Origin: Loktanella sp. D2R18
GTDB lineage: Bacteria; Pseudomonadota; Alphaproteobacteria; Rhodobacterales; Rhodobacteraceae
DNA length: 64,000 nucleotides
Assembly: GCF_003318235.1 (NCBI RefSeq)
Contig: NZ_QOCG01000006.1
Location: 362,965-426,964 of the forward strand
Direction: 5' to 3'
Shown: in pieces, positions 37,230 through 46,911 of the stretch
Position numbering within the stretch: position 1 is the first letter of the stretch
Layout of the letters: each line of letters starts with the position of its first letter
The notes under the pieces: generated by a model
What the model saw: only the letters and a program-made list of their open reading frames with translations
The model's database searches: none
Told to the model about the DNA's origin: nothing
Program-made: the position numbers and the translations under genes

Positions 37230-37883
37230 ATGCATGACCCGCGCGCGACCCAAAAAGATGCTTATGCTCTTATCCTTGAGGCAATTGATAGCCATGTCTA
37301 TAAACCCGGCGACCGCTTAGTCGAAAGCGAATTGGCCGAAAGGTTTGGTGTCTCGCGTACGCCAATTCGCGAGGCGTTACAAAGGCTTGAAACCCAATCC
37401 TTGCTGGCGCGCGATGGGCGGTCGCTGATTGTTGCGTCGCTTGATCATACGCAATTGTCGGAACTTTATGTGGTGCGCGGAGAGCTAGAGGGATTGGCCG
37501 CAAGGCTGGCCGCGCGCCATGCGGCCCCTGAAGAAATTCGGGTTTTGCGCAACATGCTAGAAGACGATAAGAAACTTGTCGGTGACCCGCTTGCGCTGAG
37601 CCGCGCCAACCGGCGGTTTCACAAACAAATTCACCTCGCCTCACATAACCGGTTTTTGGTGCGGCAGCTTGACTTGGTGCATCGCTCCATGGCGCTTCTT
37701 GCGACAACATCACTTGCGGCCGAAGGGCGCGGCGCGGAAACACTTGATGAACATGCGGAAATCGTCGCGGCGATAGAGGCGGGCGATGGTGACGCCGCAT
37801 ACCGCGCGCTGCGCGATCATATTTCTGAGGCCTTTGTTACCCGCCTAAAGCTGGATGCGAAGGCGGTTGAAGCGGCGGAGTAG
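37230..37883 (+). CDS. GntR-family regulator (FadR/FCD type)
   Basis: The 217-residue product has the GntR winged helix at residues 10-70 (YKPGDRLVESELAERFGVS followed by RTPIREALQRLE) and an all-helical FCD ligand domain at about 80-210; the metal/ligand residues of FCD are represented by the R...D...H pattern (ANRRFHKQIHLASHN and later RDHISEAF). Such regulators usually sense carboxylic acids. AAGAAAGG eight bases before ATG 37230 supports this start. Its last 47 bases overlap the 3' end of the convergent glycosyltransferase gene. Confidence 0.92.
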   Translation: MHDPRATQKDAYALILEAIDSHVYKPGDRLVESELAERFGVSRTPIREALQRLETQSLLARDGRSLIVASLDHTQLSELYVVRGELEGLAARLAARHAAPEEIRVLRNMLEDDKKLVGDPLALSRANRRFHKQIHLASHNRFLVRQLDLVHRSMALLATTSLAAEGRGAETLDEHAEIVAAIEAGDGDAAYRALRDHISEAFVTRLKLDAKAVEAAE

Positions 37884-39765
37884 GCGTTTGCCAACTACTA
37901 GGAAGCAAGACGCCATGCGTGGTCTTATCCCAATAGAACGGCTTGGTTAGCAGTTCAAATATGCCCTTATACGCGGCAAGCGCCCCAAGCGGGAAATAGA
38001 GCGTCAGGCTAAACGCCCATTTGAACAGCCAGCGCTTTTCTGCTTTGTGTAGTGCGACATAAGCAACGAGCCAACCGATCACCTCGGACGAAAAGAACAG
38101 CCCTGCAAGTGTCCAAAATGCCCATGATGGCAGAACGGACGAGAGAGGGTGGCCAAAGCCCAACGCTGGCAGCCAGAAGGTCCACAAGAGTGGCGCGAGC
38201 ATAAATTGCGAGAGGGTGCCCAGAAACAAGAGCTGCACTCCAAAAAATCGCCATGCCCCGAGATTCCGCCAAAGCCGCAGAGGATCACGCATATGCACGA
38301 GATAGGTGATCGCATAGCCTTTGAGCCAGCGTGAGCGTTGTTTGACCCAAGGCCATGCGCGTCCATTTGCTTCTTCTTCGGTGACGGTGTCGATCAGGCG
38401 TGTACGGTATCCGTGCCGGGCAAGCCTGATCCCAAGGTCGGCGTCCTCTGTGACATTGTGCGCGTCCCAACCGCCAAGCGCATGCAGGGCGTCACGCTTG
38501 AAAAACAACGTTGTTCCGCCCAAGGGCAAGGCAAGCCCAAGACGCTGTAGACCGGGCAGGATCACCCGAAACCAACTTGCATATTCTATCGTAAAACAGC
38601 GGGTTAGCCAATTTGCGGATGCGTTATAATAGTCAAGCTTGCCCTGCAGGCAAACCACATCGGGGGGCGCATTGGCAAAGGCATTTGCGACCTTGTGCAG
38701 TTGATCGGGGGCGGGCGCGTCTTCGGCGTCCCAAACACCGATGATGTTTCCGCGTGCAAAGTCGAGCGCGTAATTTAATGCGCGTGGTTTGGTCTTTATG
38801 CCCCCGGTCGGCACGGTAATTGCGCGGATGCCGCGTGGCAAGGTCGTGCGCCCTAATGTGGCGCGCGTGGTTTGGTCGTCGGCTTCAAGGACCAGACAGA
38901 TATCAAGCAATTCGCGTGGATAGTCCAAGTCCGAAAGACGCGCCAACAGATGCTCTGCAATTGCGGTTTCATTGTAAAGCGGGACAAGCATAGTGATCGT
39001 GGGCAGCCGCGCTGGGATGACGCTATTGGCTGGGGCTGTGGCTTCGCGCCAGCCAATCACTGCGGCCACCAGTTTGAGCGCCGTGGTTAAGAAAAGTGTG
39101 ATGACGGCCCAAGCGGTCAGCAGCGCCACAAGGAGAATTGGTTTAAAGACGGCGCAGGCCAATGCGCAAATGCCGAAAACCGCCCCTACTGCAAGTGCGC
39201 GCCGGGGCGCCCAATTACGACAGCTTTCGCTATCAATCGTTTTGGTTTCCGCGCGCGCAACAAGGGTTTCTTCACAAAGTTGGCTAAGCGCGCGGTTCAA
39301 ATGCTCTTCGGTGGTGATCGCCATGCGAACGCGCCCGAAATGGTTGTGCAGCAAGGCTTGGTCTTGATGAAAGGTTTCGGGTCTAGCGGTCAAAACCACG
39401 GTTTCACCGCCAATGCTGCGCCACGGCAGCACCCCCATCTGCAGACATTTCTCAACACCAAATAGCGCAATCAACGATAGGTCGGGCGCGTCCGTGAACG
39501 GGTTGATATATTGCGCACCGCGTTCCGTGGCCTGGGCCTGTGCGACGGCATATTGCGACACACCAAATCCACGGTTGAAAACATCGGCGAGGGCCATTCC
39601 GCGCTGCTGCGCCATAATTTGCGCGCGATCAGCCATATCCGCCGAGACATGGCCACGATAGATAAGCTCCTGGCACAAAAAATTTCGGGTTTTCGTGCTT
39701 AAGTCGGGTGAGTGTCGCGTTTGTTGCTGCATGATCTTACTTTGGTCATTGTCCAAAGCGATCAT
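37837..39765 (-). CDS. Membrane GT2 glycosyltransferase with N-terminal GspE_N/MshEN-like domain
   Basis: The 642-residue protein starts with a ~150-residue cytoplasmic region resembling the T2SS-E N-terminal (MshEN) domain (NFLCQELIYRGHVSADMADR and ALADVFNRGFGVSQYAVAQ look like its two repeated motifs). Two membrane segments (about 190-235) precede a processive GT2 domain with DAED (346-349), TED (439-441) and QRSRW (476-480), and about four membrane segments follow. It should polymerise and export a polysaccharide across the inner membrane. MshEN domains bind c-di-GMP in other proteins, including the glycosyltransferase NfrB, so allosteric control is a reasonable inference. Start uncertain: ATG 39765 or 39732, neither with a clear ribosome site. 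Confidence 0.85.
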   Translation of the reverse strand: MIALDNDQSKIMQQQTRHSPDLSTKTRNFLCQELIYRGHVSADMADRAQIMAQQRGMALADVFNRGFGVSQYAVAQAQATERGAQYINPFTDAPDLSLIALFGVEKCLQMGVLPWRSIGGETVVLTARPETFHQDQALLHNHFGRVRMAITTEEHLNRALSQLCEETLVARAETKTIDSESCRNWAPRRALAVGAVFGICALACAVFKPILLVALLTAWAVITLFLTTALKLVAAVIGWREATAPANSVIPARLPTITMLVPLYNETAIAEHLLARLSDLDYPRELLDICLVLEADDQTTRATLGRTTLPRGIRAITVPTGGIKTKPRALNYALDFARGNIIGVWDAEDAPAPDQLHKVANAFANAPPDVVCLQGKLDYYNASANWLTRCFTIEYASWFRVILPGLQRLGLALPLGGTTLFFKRDALHALGGWDAHNVTEDADLGIRLARHGYRTRLIDTVTEEEANGRAWPWVKQRSRWLKGYAITYLVHMRDPLRLWRNLGAWRFFGVQLLFLGTLSQFMLAPLLWTFWLPALGFGHPLSSVLPSWAFWTLAGLFFSSEVIGWLVAYVALHKAEKRWLFKWAFSLTLYFPLGALAAYKGIFELLTKPFYWDKTTHGVLLPSSWQTPTPPLQPPSHPALGG

Positions 39766-39807
39766 GCAGGCGGATGGTTAATGGGTCGTTAAGAGGAGCG
39801 CGGTGGC

Positions 39808-40944
39808 TTAGGCGTCCATCGCAGCAGCGAAGCGCTCAAATAGGTAGTAGCTATCTTGCGGGCCAGGGCTTGCTTCGGGGTGGTATTGCACGCTGAATAC
39901 AGGGCGCCCAGTCACTTTGATGCCGCAGTTGCTGCCATCAAAGAGCGAGACATGCGTTTCAGCCACGCCAGCAGGCAAGGTCTGTGCATCAACTGTAAAC
40001 CCATGGTTCATAGAGGTGATTTCAACCTTGCCGGTTTCTTTGTCTTTGACCGGGTGGTTGGCGCCGTGATGGCCGTGGTTCATTTTGATCGTCTTTGCAC
40101 CCAGTGCCAGCGCCAGCATTTGGTGGCCCAAGCAGATCCCGAAAACGGGGATATCTGCATCCAAGACACCTTTGATCATTGGGACAGCATAGGAACCTGT
40201 CGCGGCCGGATCGCCGGGGCCGTTGGACAAAAAGACACCATCGGGGTTCAGGGCAAGCACGTCTTCAGCCGTGGCTGTCGCGGGCAAAACGGTCACATCG
40301 CAGCCGGCACTTGCAAGGCAGCGCAGGATATTGCGCTTTGCCCCGAAATCGACGGCGACAACCTTGTGACGGGGGGCTTCTTGTGTGCCAAACCCATCAG
40401 GCCAAGCCCAGCGTGTTTCATTCCAGCTGTAAGATTGCGCGCAGGTTACGTCCTTTGCCAGATCGCGCCCTTCGAGACCTGCGAAATCACGGGCCTTTTG
40501 GACCAAGGCGGCGATGTCAAAGTTGCCTTCGGGATCATAGGCAAGGGCGACATGTGGCGCGCCTTGCTGGCGGATCGCCCGTGTCAAGCGCCGCGTATCG
40601 ACGCCACCCATACCGATCCGGTTGCGGCTCGATAGCCACGTCGTCAAATCTTGGGTCATCCGCCAGTTCGAAGGTTCTGTCGGGTCCCATTTTACGATCA
40701 TGCCTTGGGCAATGGGGTCCGCGTGTTCATCATCTTCAGGGGTGACACCAGTGTTACCGATATGCGGGAATGTAAAGGTGACGACTTGCCCCGCGTAGGA
40801 CGGGTCGGTCATGATTTCCTGATAGCCCGTCATGGCAGTGTTAAAGCAAAGCTCGGCGATTGTTTCGCCGGCGGCCCCAAATCCAACCCCGTAAAAGATC
40901 GTGCCATCCGCGAGCGCCAAGCAGGCTGTTGGTTTCTGCGTCAT
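39808..40944 (-). CDS. carA: Carbamoyl-phosphate synthase small subunit
   Basis: CarA is the glutaminase that supplies ammonia to CarB for carbamoyl phosphate, feeding arginine and pyrimidine synthesis. The 378-residue product has the N-terminal CPSase domain (CFNTAMTGYQEIMTDPSY) and a class I amidotransferase domain with LSNGPGDP, the nucleophile in GICLGHQ and the His/Glu pair in SVQYHPEASPGP. ATG 40944 follows GGAG at seven bases; a TTG at 40965 also opens the frame but lacks support. carB is not in the window. A yqeY-like gene diverges from it. Confidence 0.96.
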   Translation of the reverse strand: MTQKPTACLALADGTIFYGVGFGAAGETIAELCFNTAMTGYQEIMTDPSYAGQVVTFTFPHIGNTGVTPEDDEHADPIAQGMIVKWDPTEPSNWRMTQDLTTWLSSRNRIGMGGVDTRRLTRAIRQQGAPHVALAYDPEGNFDIAALVQKARDFAGLEGRDLAKDVTCAQSYSWNETRWAWPDGFGTQEAPRHKVVAVDFGAKRNILRCLASAGCDVTVLPATATAEDVLALNPDGVFLSNGPGDPAATGSYAVPMIKGVLDADIPVFGICLGHQMLALALGAKTIKMNHGHHGANHPVKDKETGKVEITSMNHGFTVDAQTLPAGVAETHVSLFDGSNCGIKVTGRPVFSVQYHPEASPGPQDSYYLFERFAAAMDA

Positions 40945-41119
40945 CCCATGTCTCCGATCAGTCAAATTGGGCCGGGTTTACGAGGGCTAGCGAGCCGGGT
41001 CAAGGCTGTATCGCAGCCTTTGAAATAAGGGGTGACGTCAGATCACACTGTCTTGTCATGCGCTAACAGGCACGGTAAGGTGGGCTTTCGTTTTTACAGC
41101 TTCGTGATCGGGAAAACTC

Positions 41120-41581
41120 ATGAACATGCGCGACCGGGTCGGTACGGCCCTTAAGGAAGCAATGAAGTCGAAAGAGGTTGACCGCCTATCGACATTGCGG
41201 CTTATCAATGCAGCCATCAAGGATAAAGACATCGCGTTGCGGGGCACCGACAACGAAGAAGGCGGCGTGAGCGACGACGATATTCTGGGTATTCTAGGAC
41301 GGATGGTTAAGCAACGCCAAGAAAGCGCGCGCGCCTATGAAGAAGGTGGTCGGCTTGAGCTGGCGGAAAAAGAATTGTCTGAAATCAAAGTGATAGAAGA
41401 CTTTCTTCCGCGTCAACTATCCGAAGAAGAAGCCTTGGATGCGGTTGACGCTGCGATCAAAGAAGCGGGCGCCGAAAGTATTCGCGATATGGGCAAGGTC
41501 ATGGCCGTGCTTAAGGGAAAATACACGGGCCGGATGGATTTTGGCAAAGCCGGACCTGCGGTGAAAGCCCGGCTTGGCTAA
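41120..41581 (+). CDS. GatB/YqeY domain protein
   Basis: The 153-residue protein is a free-standing YqeY domain: MRDRVGTALKEAMKSKEV, LRLINAAIKDKDIALRG, MVKQRQESARAYEEGGR, IEDFLPRQLSEEE and the C-terminal GKVMAVLKGKYTGRMDF. This domain is the tRNA-binding tail of GatB; stand-alone versions are widespread, but their role is not settled. A second ATG at 41126 is possible. It is divergent from carA (175-base spacer), an arrangement I recall from other alphaproteobacteria. Confidence 0.93.
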   Translation: MNMRDRVGTALKEAMKSKEVDRLSTLRLINAAIKDKDIALRGTDNEEGGVSDDDILGILGRMVKQRQESARAYEEGGRLELAEKELSEIKVIEDFLPRQLSEEEALDAVDAAIKEAGAESIRDMGKVMAVLKGKYTGRMDFGKAGPAVKARLG

Positions 41582-41586
41582 CGGCG

Positions 41587-42072
41587 CTACCGAAACGCGC
41601 GCTGCAACGCATCATAAAGGGCTGCGCGTTCCGCAACATCAAGGAACGCGCCCAACTCTACCTCGCGGTCGCCGCCACGCAGGGTGATATAGTTTTCGAC
41701 AGGTCCGCCTTTGGGATGAAAATGCACGGTGACCCAATAGCGGTTTGCCTGCCATTCCAGTATTTCTCCGTTAGGATTGTAGCGGGTCAAGCGCGCCGTG
41801 GTGGAATCAACCGATAGTTCTTCCAAAACCTCACCGCGCCGATAGCTGATATAAAGCGCGCCCCATAGCCCTGCGAACATCAGCGATGCAAACGGCAAAA
41901 TTACCCAAAGCGCGCCGGTCCCTATGATCGCAAGCATTGGCAACAAAACCAACGCAGCCGTGCCGCCCATAAAGATCACAAAATCTTTGCGCAAAAGTGA
42001 ACGATAGGCCCACAGGGACAAGCGCCAGTTTTGCACTGTGGGGCTGGGGCGGGGTGACCATTCGTATGGCAT
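41587..42072 (-). CDS. DUF2244 membrane protein
   Basis: The 161-residue product starts with the DUF2244 pattern SPRPSPTVQNWRLSLWAY. Two adjacent membrane segments (about 32-55 and 57-78) and a C-terminal cytoplasmic domain follow, with WQANRYWVTVHFHPKGGPVENYITL and VELGAFLDVAERAAL. No enzymatic motif is seen. DUF2244 genes are often found near cytochrome oxidase genes in alphaproteobacteria, and ctaD is 1.2 kb away here, but a functional link is not established. Five bases separate its stop from the convergent yqeY-like gene. Confidence 0.88.
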   Translation of the reverse strand: MPYEWSPRPSPTVQNWRLSLWAYRSLLRKDFVIFMGGTAALVLLPMLAIIGTGALWVILPFASLMFAGLWGALYISYRRGEVLEELSVDSTTARLTRYNPNGEILEWQANRYWVTVHFHPKGGPVENYITLRGGDREVELGAFLDVAERAALYDALQRAFR

Positions 42073-42262
42073 GGTAGCTAATGTCGATACGGGCTGGGTG
42101 CGAAACCGATAGGCCTGAGATTCAGATTTACAAGGCTATTTTGTCGCAGGTGATACTTGATGACGAGGCGCATATACTTAGGTTTCATCAACTTTTTAGC
42201 GGGTGGCGTGAAAGCCTCTTTGTGCCGCGCACTTGCCGAAACGCCGAGAATCCCAGAAATGC

Positions 42263-43141
42263 TTAACGCAATCGCCTGTGTTTAAGGCGCTCGTCGTCTA
42301 TAAACCTCACTTCTTGCCATCGAGCGCCAAACTTCCACCGCAGCGACATCCGTTCCATGAGCCTGCTAAGCTGTTTTGCAAGTCGGACCAGCTCAATCTT
42401 AAGCCTAGCCAATCCTAAAGGGTGAAGTTTGGAACGACCAGCGCGTGCGGCCTTGCGTGCGGCCTTGCGTTCGTGCTCGAGGGTAGACAGCTCTGCTTCC
42501 TGGGGCATGTGCGGGTTGTTGATTGCCGCCCGTTGTTGTACTGCGATAGCTGGCGTGAGTTGCATATTCGAAGCGCCGGGTAGCGTTTTGTGGCTTGGAT
42601 CAAAGATTGCAATATCTACAGGAACACGCATTTCTGACGGGGCATTCAAAAACTCTTGTGCGCAGGAACGAGAAATTATGTATCCAGCCGTGCTAACAGT
42701 TTTGGTGTGGATGTTTTTAAGGACGAACGAAGTGTCGCCCACCTTCTGCGTTCCTGACAGCATTGCGCCTGCTGGCAAAGCATCAATCTTTATGATGTCG
42801 GCGCTGCTAGGCACCCAGCTGAGGTCAGCAAGCAAAGTTGCGGCCTCCGGTGCAAGTATTACATCATCTTCAAGAACTGCAACATGCGTATGATCGCTAT
42901 CAACGATAGCTTGCCAAGCTTTGTGGTGGCTCAGAAAGCACGCAATCTCGCCCTTGGCTAAGGCGCGGTTCTTCTTGTTTCGCGGGTTGAGTGCTGCAAC
43001 TTCTGCGTCCGATAGGTGCTGCCCGTCGACAGCATCTATCCGACTAGCAGCGATACCAAGAGCTAAGAACGTGTCTTGCATATGCTGGTTCCGCGCGGGC
43101 GAACGATCAAGATTGATATAAATACAATGTGGGGTCGTCAT
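42263..43141 (-). CDS. Glycosyltransferase family 25 (LPS glycosyltransferase)
   Basis: The 292-residue product matches GT25 proteins that add hexoses to lipooligosaccharide. It begins IYINLDRSPARNQHMQ and contains FLSHHKAWQAIV, the nucleotide-sugar motif VAVLEDDVIL and a VSTAGYIISRSCAQEFL acceptor block. The C-terminal ~60 residues are strongly basic (ERKAARKAARAGRSKLHPL), fitting a peripheral inner-membrane enzyme. I chose ATG 43141, preceded by CAGGTG; the frame runs on to 43201 through the ctaD terminator. It stands alone with no other LPS genes nearby. Confidence 0.88.
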   Translation of the reverse strand: MTTPHCIYINLDRSPARNQHMQDTFLALGIAASRIDAVDGQHLSDAEVAALNPRNKKNRALAKGEIACFLSHHKAWQAIVDSDHTHVAVLEDDVILAPEAATLLADLSWVPSSADIIKIDALPAGAMLSGTQKVGDTSFVLKNIHTKTVSTAGYIISRSCAQEFLNAPSEMRVPVDIAIFDPSHKTLPGASNMQLTPAIAVQQRAAINNPHMPQEAELSTLEHERKAARKAARAGRSKLHPLGLARLKIELVRLAKQLSRLMERMSLRWKFGARWQEVRFIDDERLKHRRLR

Positions 43142-43182
43142 CTGCGGCACCTGGCGAATGGAAAATGAAATTGAGGCTATTG

Positions 43183-43219
43183 AAAAACGTAAAGGCCCCA
43201 CAAAATTGCGGGGCCTTTG
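43183..43219 (-). terminator. ctaD terminator
   Basis: AAAGGCCCC (43191-43199) and GGGGCCTTT (43210-43218) form a perfect 9-bp stem with a 10-base loop; on the - strand it is followed by ACGTTTTTC. It lies about 20 bases beyond the ctaD stop. Confidence 0.88.
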
Positions 43220-43237
43220 TTTGGTGTTACCCGCAGC

Positions 43238-44914
43238 TTAATGCGCTGGAGATTTGTCCCAGTCTTCCTGCTTTGGAAGGGTCTCAAACGTGTGCTCTGG
43301 TGGTGGGCATGGCAATGTCCATTCCAGCGTATCCGCAAATTCGTTCCATGGGTTGTTTTCTGTCACGCGCTTACCCTTGGTCAATGTGTAGACCAAGACG
43401 CCGATGAAGAAGACGAACGATGCGAAGGACAAGAAAGCACCCCAGCTGGATACAAGGTTCCATGTTGCAAAGGCGTCTGGGTAGTCGATGTAACGGCGTG
43501 GCATACCCTGACGGCCCAAAAAGTGCTGTGGAAAGAAGGTCATGTTCGCACCGATGAACATCATCCAGAAGTGCAACTTGCCCGCCCATTCAGGTGCCAT
43601 ACGCCCCGAGAACTTTGGCAGGTAAAAGTAGATACCCGCAAAGATCGAGAACACAGCGCCCAGCGACATCACGTAGTGGAAGTGCGCCACAACATAGTAG
43701 GTGTCGTGGTAAACGCGGTCGACGCCAGCTTGCGACAGAACGATGCCTGTCACCCCACCAACGGTGAAGAGGAACAAGAACCCAAAGGCCCAAAGCATCG
43801 GTGTTTTCAGATCAATCGAACCGCCCCACATGGTCGCAATCCATGAGAAGATCTTGACCCCGGTGGGCACCGCGATGACCATCGTTGCCAGCATAAAGTA
43901 GGATTGCTGCGTCAACGACATACCAACGGTGTACATGTGGTGCGCCCAAACGACGAACCCAAGAACACCAATCGCAACCATCGCATAAACCATCGGCAGG
44001 TAGCCAAAGATTGGCTTGCGCGAGAAGGTCGCAATGATGTGGCTGATGATCCCAAAGCCAGGGATAATGATGATGTACACTTCGGGGTGACCAAAGAACC
44101 ACAAGATATGCTGGTACAAAATCGGGTCGCCGCCGCCTTCTGGTTGGAAGAACGTGGTGCCAAAGTTAATGTCAGTCAGCAACATTGTGATCGCCCCAGC
44201 CAGAACGGGCAGGGCGAGAAGGATCAGCCAAGCGGTGACAAAGATGGACCACGCAAACAGCGGGACCTTATGTAATGTCATGCCCGGCGCGCGCATGTTC
44301 AGGAATGTCGTGATCATGTTGATCGCGCCAAGGATCGAAGAGGCACCCGAAAGGTGAACCGCAAAGATGGCCAAAGACATCGGCAATGCGACACCGGGTT
44401 GTGTGGAGAGTGGCGGATACAGAACCCAGCCGGTTCCGGCACCAAATCCGTCGTTCCCGTTTGGGGCAAGCAAAGATGCAATCCCAAGCGATGCACCGGC
44501 AACAAACATCCAGAATGACAGGTTGTTCAACCGTGGGAATGCCATATCAGGCGCGCCGATTTGTAGCGGCATCAAATAGTTACCAAAGCCACCAAAAAGG
44601 GCTGGAATAACCACGAAGAACATCATCAGAACGCCGTGATAGGTGATCATCACGTTCCAAAGATCGCCGTCTGGCGTACAAGTCTCTGCACTGTTGGCAA
44701 AGAACTGAGCGCCTTCAGCACACATATATTGCACACCTGGGTGCATAAGCTCGAGCCGCATATAAACGGTGAACAAGACGGATACAAACCCGAGCGTACC
44801 TGCTACAAACAGGTACAAGATCCCGATATCTTTGTGATTTGTCGACATAAACCACCGGGTAAAGAACCCCCGGTCGTCGTGATGTTCATCGCCGTGGATG
44901 GCTGCATCTGCCAT
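43238..44914 (-). CDS. ctaD: Cytochrome c oxidase subunit I (aa3 type)
   Basis: The 558-residue protein is the catalytic subunit of the haem-copper terminal oxidase in the inner membrane. Twelve membrane helices are apparent. The low-spin haem His lies in [13 protein letters not shown], the Cu(B)/Tyr crosslink region is [13 protein letters not shown], the two Cu(B) histidines are in WAHHMYTVG, and the haem a/a3 ligands lie in [13 protein letters not shown] 44914 follows AGGAG; the frame extends to 45175 without homology. Subunits II and III are not adjacent, as in several Rhodobacterales. It complements the bd oxidase encoded at 57.8-60.6 kb. Confidence 0.97.
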   Translation of the reverse strand: MADAAIHGDEHHDDRGFFTRWFMSTNHKDIGILYLFVAGTLGFVSVLFTVYMRLELMHPGVQYMCAEGAQFFANSAETCTPDGDLWNVMITYHGVLMMFFVVIPALFGGFGNYLMPLQIGAPDMAFPRLNNLSFWMFVAGASLGIASLLAPNGNDGFGAGTGWVLYPPLSTQPGVALPMSLAIFAVHLSGASSILGAINMITTFLNMRAPGMTLHKVPLFAWSIFVTAWLILLALPVLAGAITMLLTDINFGTTFFQPEGGGDPILYQHILWFFGHPEVYIIIIPGFGIISHIIATFSRKPIFGYLPMVYAMVAIGVLGFVVWAHHMYTVGMSLTQQSYFMLATMVIAVPTGVKIFSWIATMWGGSIDLKTPMLWAFGFLFLFTVGGVTGIVLSQAGVDRVYHDTYYVVAHFHYVMSLGAVFSIFAGIYFYLPKFSGRMAPEWAGKLHFWMMFIGANMTFFPQHFLGRQGMPRRYIDYPDAFATWNLVSSWGAFLSFASFVFFIGVLVYTLTKGKRVTENNPWNEFADTLEWTLPCPPPEHTFETLPKQEDWDKSPAH

Positions 44915-45093
44915 TGTGGCTCTCCTCGTGTTGGCTACGTTCCGACGGCCCCGATTCCGAAGAATGACGCACGTTTGGGCTGGTTCTAATCGGTTGGGTG
45001 TAAAGGAGCAATAAAAGAAGCGTGTTAGCGAGTGGGTTAAATTGGCACAGCCTATTGTTTTTAGACTGGCCATAGCCGTTTTGCCGTTTGCAC

Positions 45094-45134
45094 ACAAAGA
45101 CGCCCGACGCATTGCTGCGCCGGGCGTCTTTGTG
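45094..45134 (-). terminator. Terminator after the PBP-OmpA gene
   Basis: ACAAAGACGCCCG pairs with CGGGCGTCTTTGT with a one-base asymmetry, and inner CGC/GCG extends the stem. It lies 20 bases past the stop at 45154. There is little T-run on either strand. Confidence 0.7.
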
Positions 45135-45153
45135 ATTTCCATCGCATGCGGGG

Positions 45154-46908
45154 TTACGCGCGCGGGCGGATCCAAATTTCAACGCGGCGGTTTTGTTCGC
45201 GGCCTTCGTCTGTCGCGTTGCACCCAACTGGCGCGATTGGCCCGATTCCATAGCTACGGACTGCTTCCGCATCAAGGTAGCCGGGGTTATCCAACAGCAG
45301 CACTTCTTTCACAGCATCCGCACGGCGTTCAGACAGCGCAAGGTTGGCATCGAGTGATCCATAAGAGTCGCTGAACCCAAACACGAGGACTTCGTAGCCT
45401 TCGTATTCATTGGAGCGCACGATCTCAGAGATCCGCGAAATGTCGCTTTCAGCTTTGCTGTCCAAAGTGGCGTTGCCACTAAGGAACCGCAATGAAGTCG
45501 AAATGCGACGTGCATTTGATGCTTCGCTGAAATAATTGCGCATCACGCTGTTCGACGCCCGGTCTGCATCACCCGCCAACACAGTTGAAAGCAAACGCGC
45601 ACCTTGGTCTTGCATCGGAACGATTTGCAACTGCTGTGTGACCAATCCACGTGACGCGATCGATTCTTGTCCTGCGTCTGTGGGGATGTACTGGCTGACG
45701 TTACGCGCGAATTCTGACGTCGTGCCAGATGCGAGCGCATAGTGATACCAGCGCAGTGCCAGCGGGTGCTCTTCTGTTTGGATTGCAAAGTCAGAGTTAT
45801 CAACAAAGATGTTGCAGGCCGTTGCAAGGTTTAGTGCTTTGACGCCCTCTGCTTGCGAGCGGTACAAAATACCAAACCCGGTTGGGTCCGCTGCGACCGC
45901 CGCGTTGAGCGCGTCAGCAGTAGCGTGGATCGTGCCATTGCCCATGGCGTTGACCCCGGTAAAACCGCGCGCGTTCAGCTGCGCACCAAGTGATTCATTG
46001 CTGGCAAGCGTGTGCAATGTAATGGCCTGCGGTGACCCGCCAAGCTGCGACCAATGCGTGATATCGCCGTTGATGATCGATTGAATCGATTTGAAATCGA
46101 TGACATCGATACCATTTTCTTGGCTCACCACGAAACTGATCGCGTCTAGGCCGATAATCTCTTCAGTGAGAACTTCAGAGACATCAGCGACGTCACGTCC
46201 GACCGCAGCAGAAACATCTGCCGGGGTTACCCGGCCACGTGTTACAGCAAATTGGCTTTCGCCTGCGACCAGCGCCTTGATGGCGCCTGCTGTATCCATG
46301 GATTGCATGTTGACGCTTGAGACCTCGGCGCCGCGTGCGTCACCGATCAATAGGCCAGGGAGCCCGTCGTCGCTGCCGAACTGTTGCGTCAGGTTGAAGT
46401 CCTTGGCGGCAGTGTAATCGCCGACAATCGCAGCAACGAGGCTTGCACCATCCGCACCGGGAACGGTGACAACAAAACGATCACTGTCGCTTGCCGTGCC
46501 GGGGCAGACGGCCCCTTCACAAGTCGCGAATTCGCGCCGCACAGTTAGGCTACCGGTTTCGGTTTCAAGGACGTATTCGGTGTTCGTAAAGCTTAACAAA
46601 CGGCCGCTCAGCGTGATTTCACCATCGGTACTTGTCAAGGTAACGACGTCAGTCTCAGTGACTGTATCACTCGCGTCAGTTGGGCATTCGGCACCTTCAC
46701 AGGTTGCAAATTCACGCCGGATCAGTAGTTCGCCTGTTTCTGTTTTCAGAACATAAGCGTCGTCAGTCACGTCAAGCAGTTCTCCGGTCAAAGAAATCGT
46801 GCCGTCGGTCGTTGTAAGGACGACGTCTGCCAGTGCCGGTGTCGCGACCAATAAGGCCGCTGACAACGCCAAATGCGAAGCCATACTTTTTTGAAATAAA
46901 CGTACCAT
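45154..46908 (-). CDS. PstS-like binding domain fused to OmpA domain, with N-terminal repeats
   Basis: The 584-residue exported protein has a signal peptide (ending ATPALAD). Two imperfect ~46-residue repeats follow, each ending in [13 protein letters not shown] phosphate-binding-protein-like domain (about 145-440, with [22 protein letters not shown] and [17 protein letters not shown]) comes next, then a C-terminal OmpA peptidoglycan-binding domain (about 465-584; [27 protein letters not shown], ending QNRRVEIWI). It should be anchored to peptidoglycan in the periplasm and bind an anion or small ligand. It starts three bases after the stop of the BMP-family gene, so the two are co-transcribed. 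No pst transporter genes are nearby. Confidence 0.85.
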   Translation of the reverse strand: MVRLFQKSMASHLALSAALLVATPALADVVLTTTDGTISLTGELLDVTDDAYVLKTETGELLIRREFATCEGAECPTDASDTVTETDVVTLTSTDGEITLSGRLLSFTNTEYVLETETGSLTVRREFATCEGAVCPGTASDSDRFVVTVPGADGASLVAAIVGDYTAAKDFNLTQQFGSDDGLPGLLIGDARGAEVSSVNMQSMDTAGAIKALVAGESQFAVTRGRVTPADVSAAVGRDVADVSEVLTEEIIGLDAISFVVSQENGIDVIDFKSIQSIINGDITHWSQLGGSPQAITLHTLASNESLGAQLNARGFTGVNAMGNGTIHATADALNAAVAADPTGFGILYRSQAEGVKALNLATACNIFVDNSDFAIQTEEHPLALRWYHYALASGTTSEFARNVSQYIPTDAGQESIASRGLVTQQLQIVPMQDQGARLLSTVLAGDADRASNSVMRNYFSEASNARRISTSLRFLSGNATLDSKAESDISRISEIVRSNEYEGYEVLVFGFSDSYGSLDANLALSERRADAVKEVLLLDNPGYLDAEAVRSYGIGPIAPVGCNATDEGREQNRRVEIWIRPRA

Positions 46909-46911
46909 ATC

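Noticed and set aside
42417..42480. Repetitive GTGCGGCCTTGCG stretch considered as a tandem repeat element
   Set aside because: It encodes the basic Lys/Arg/Ala tail of the GT25 protein; the repeat reflects codon repetition of that tail.
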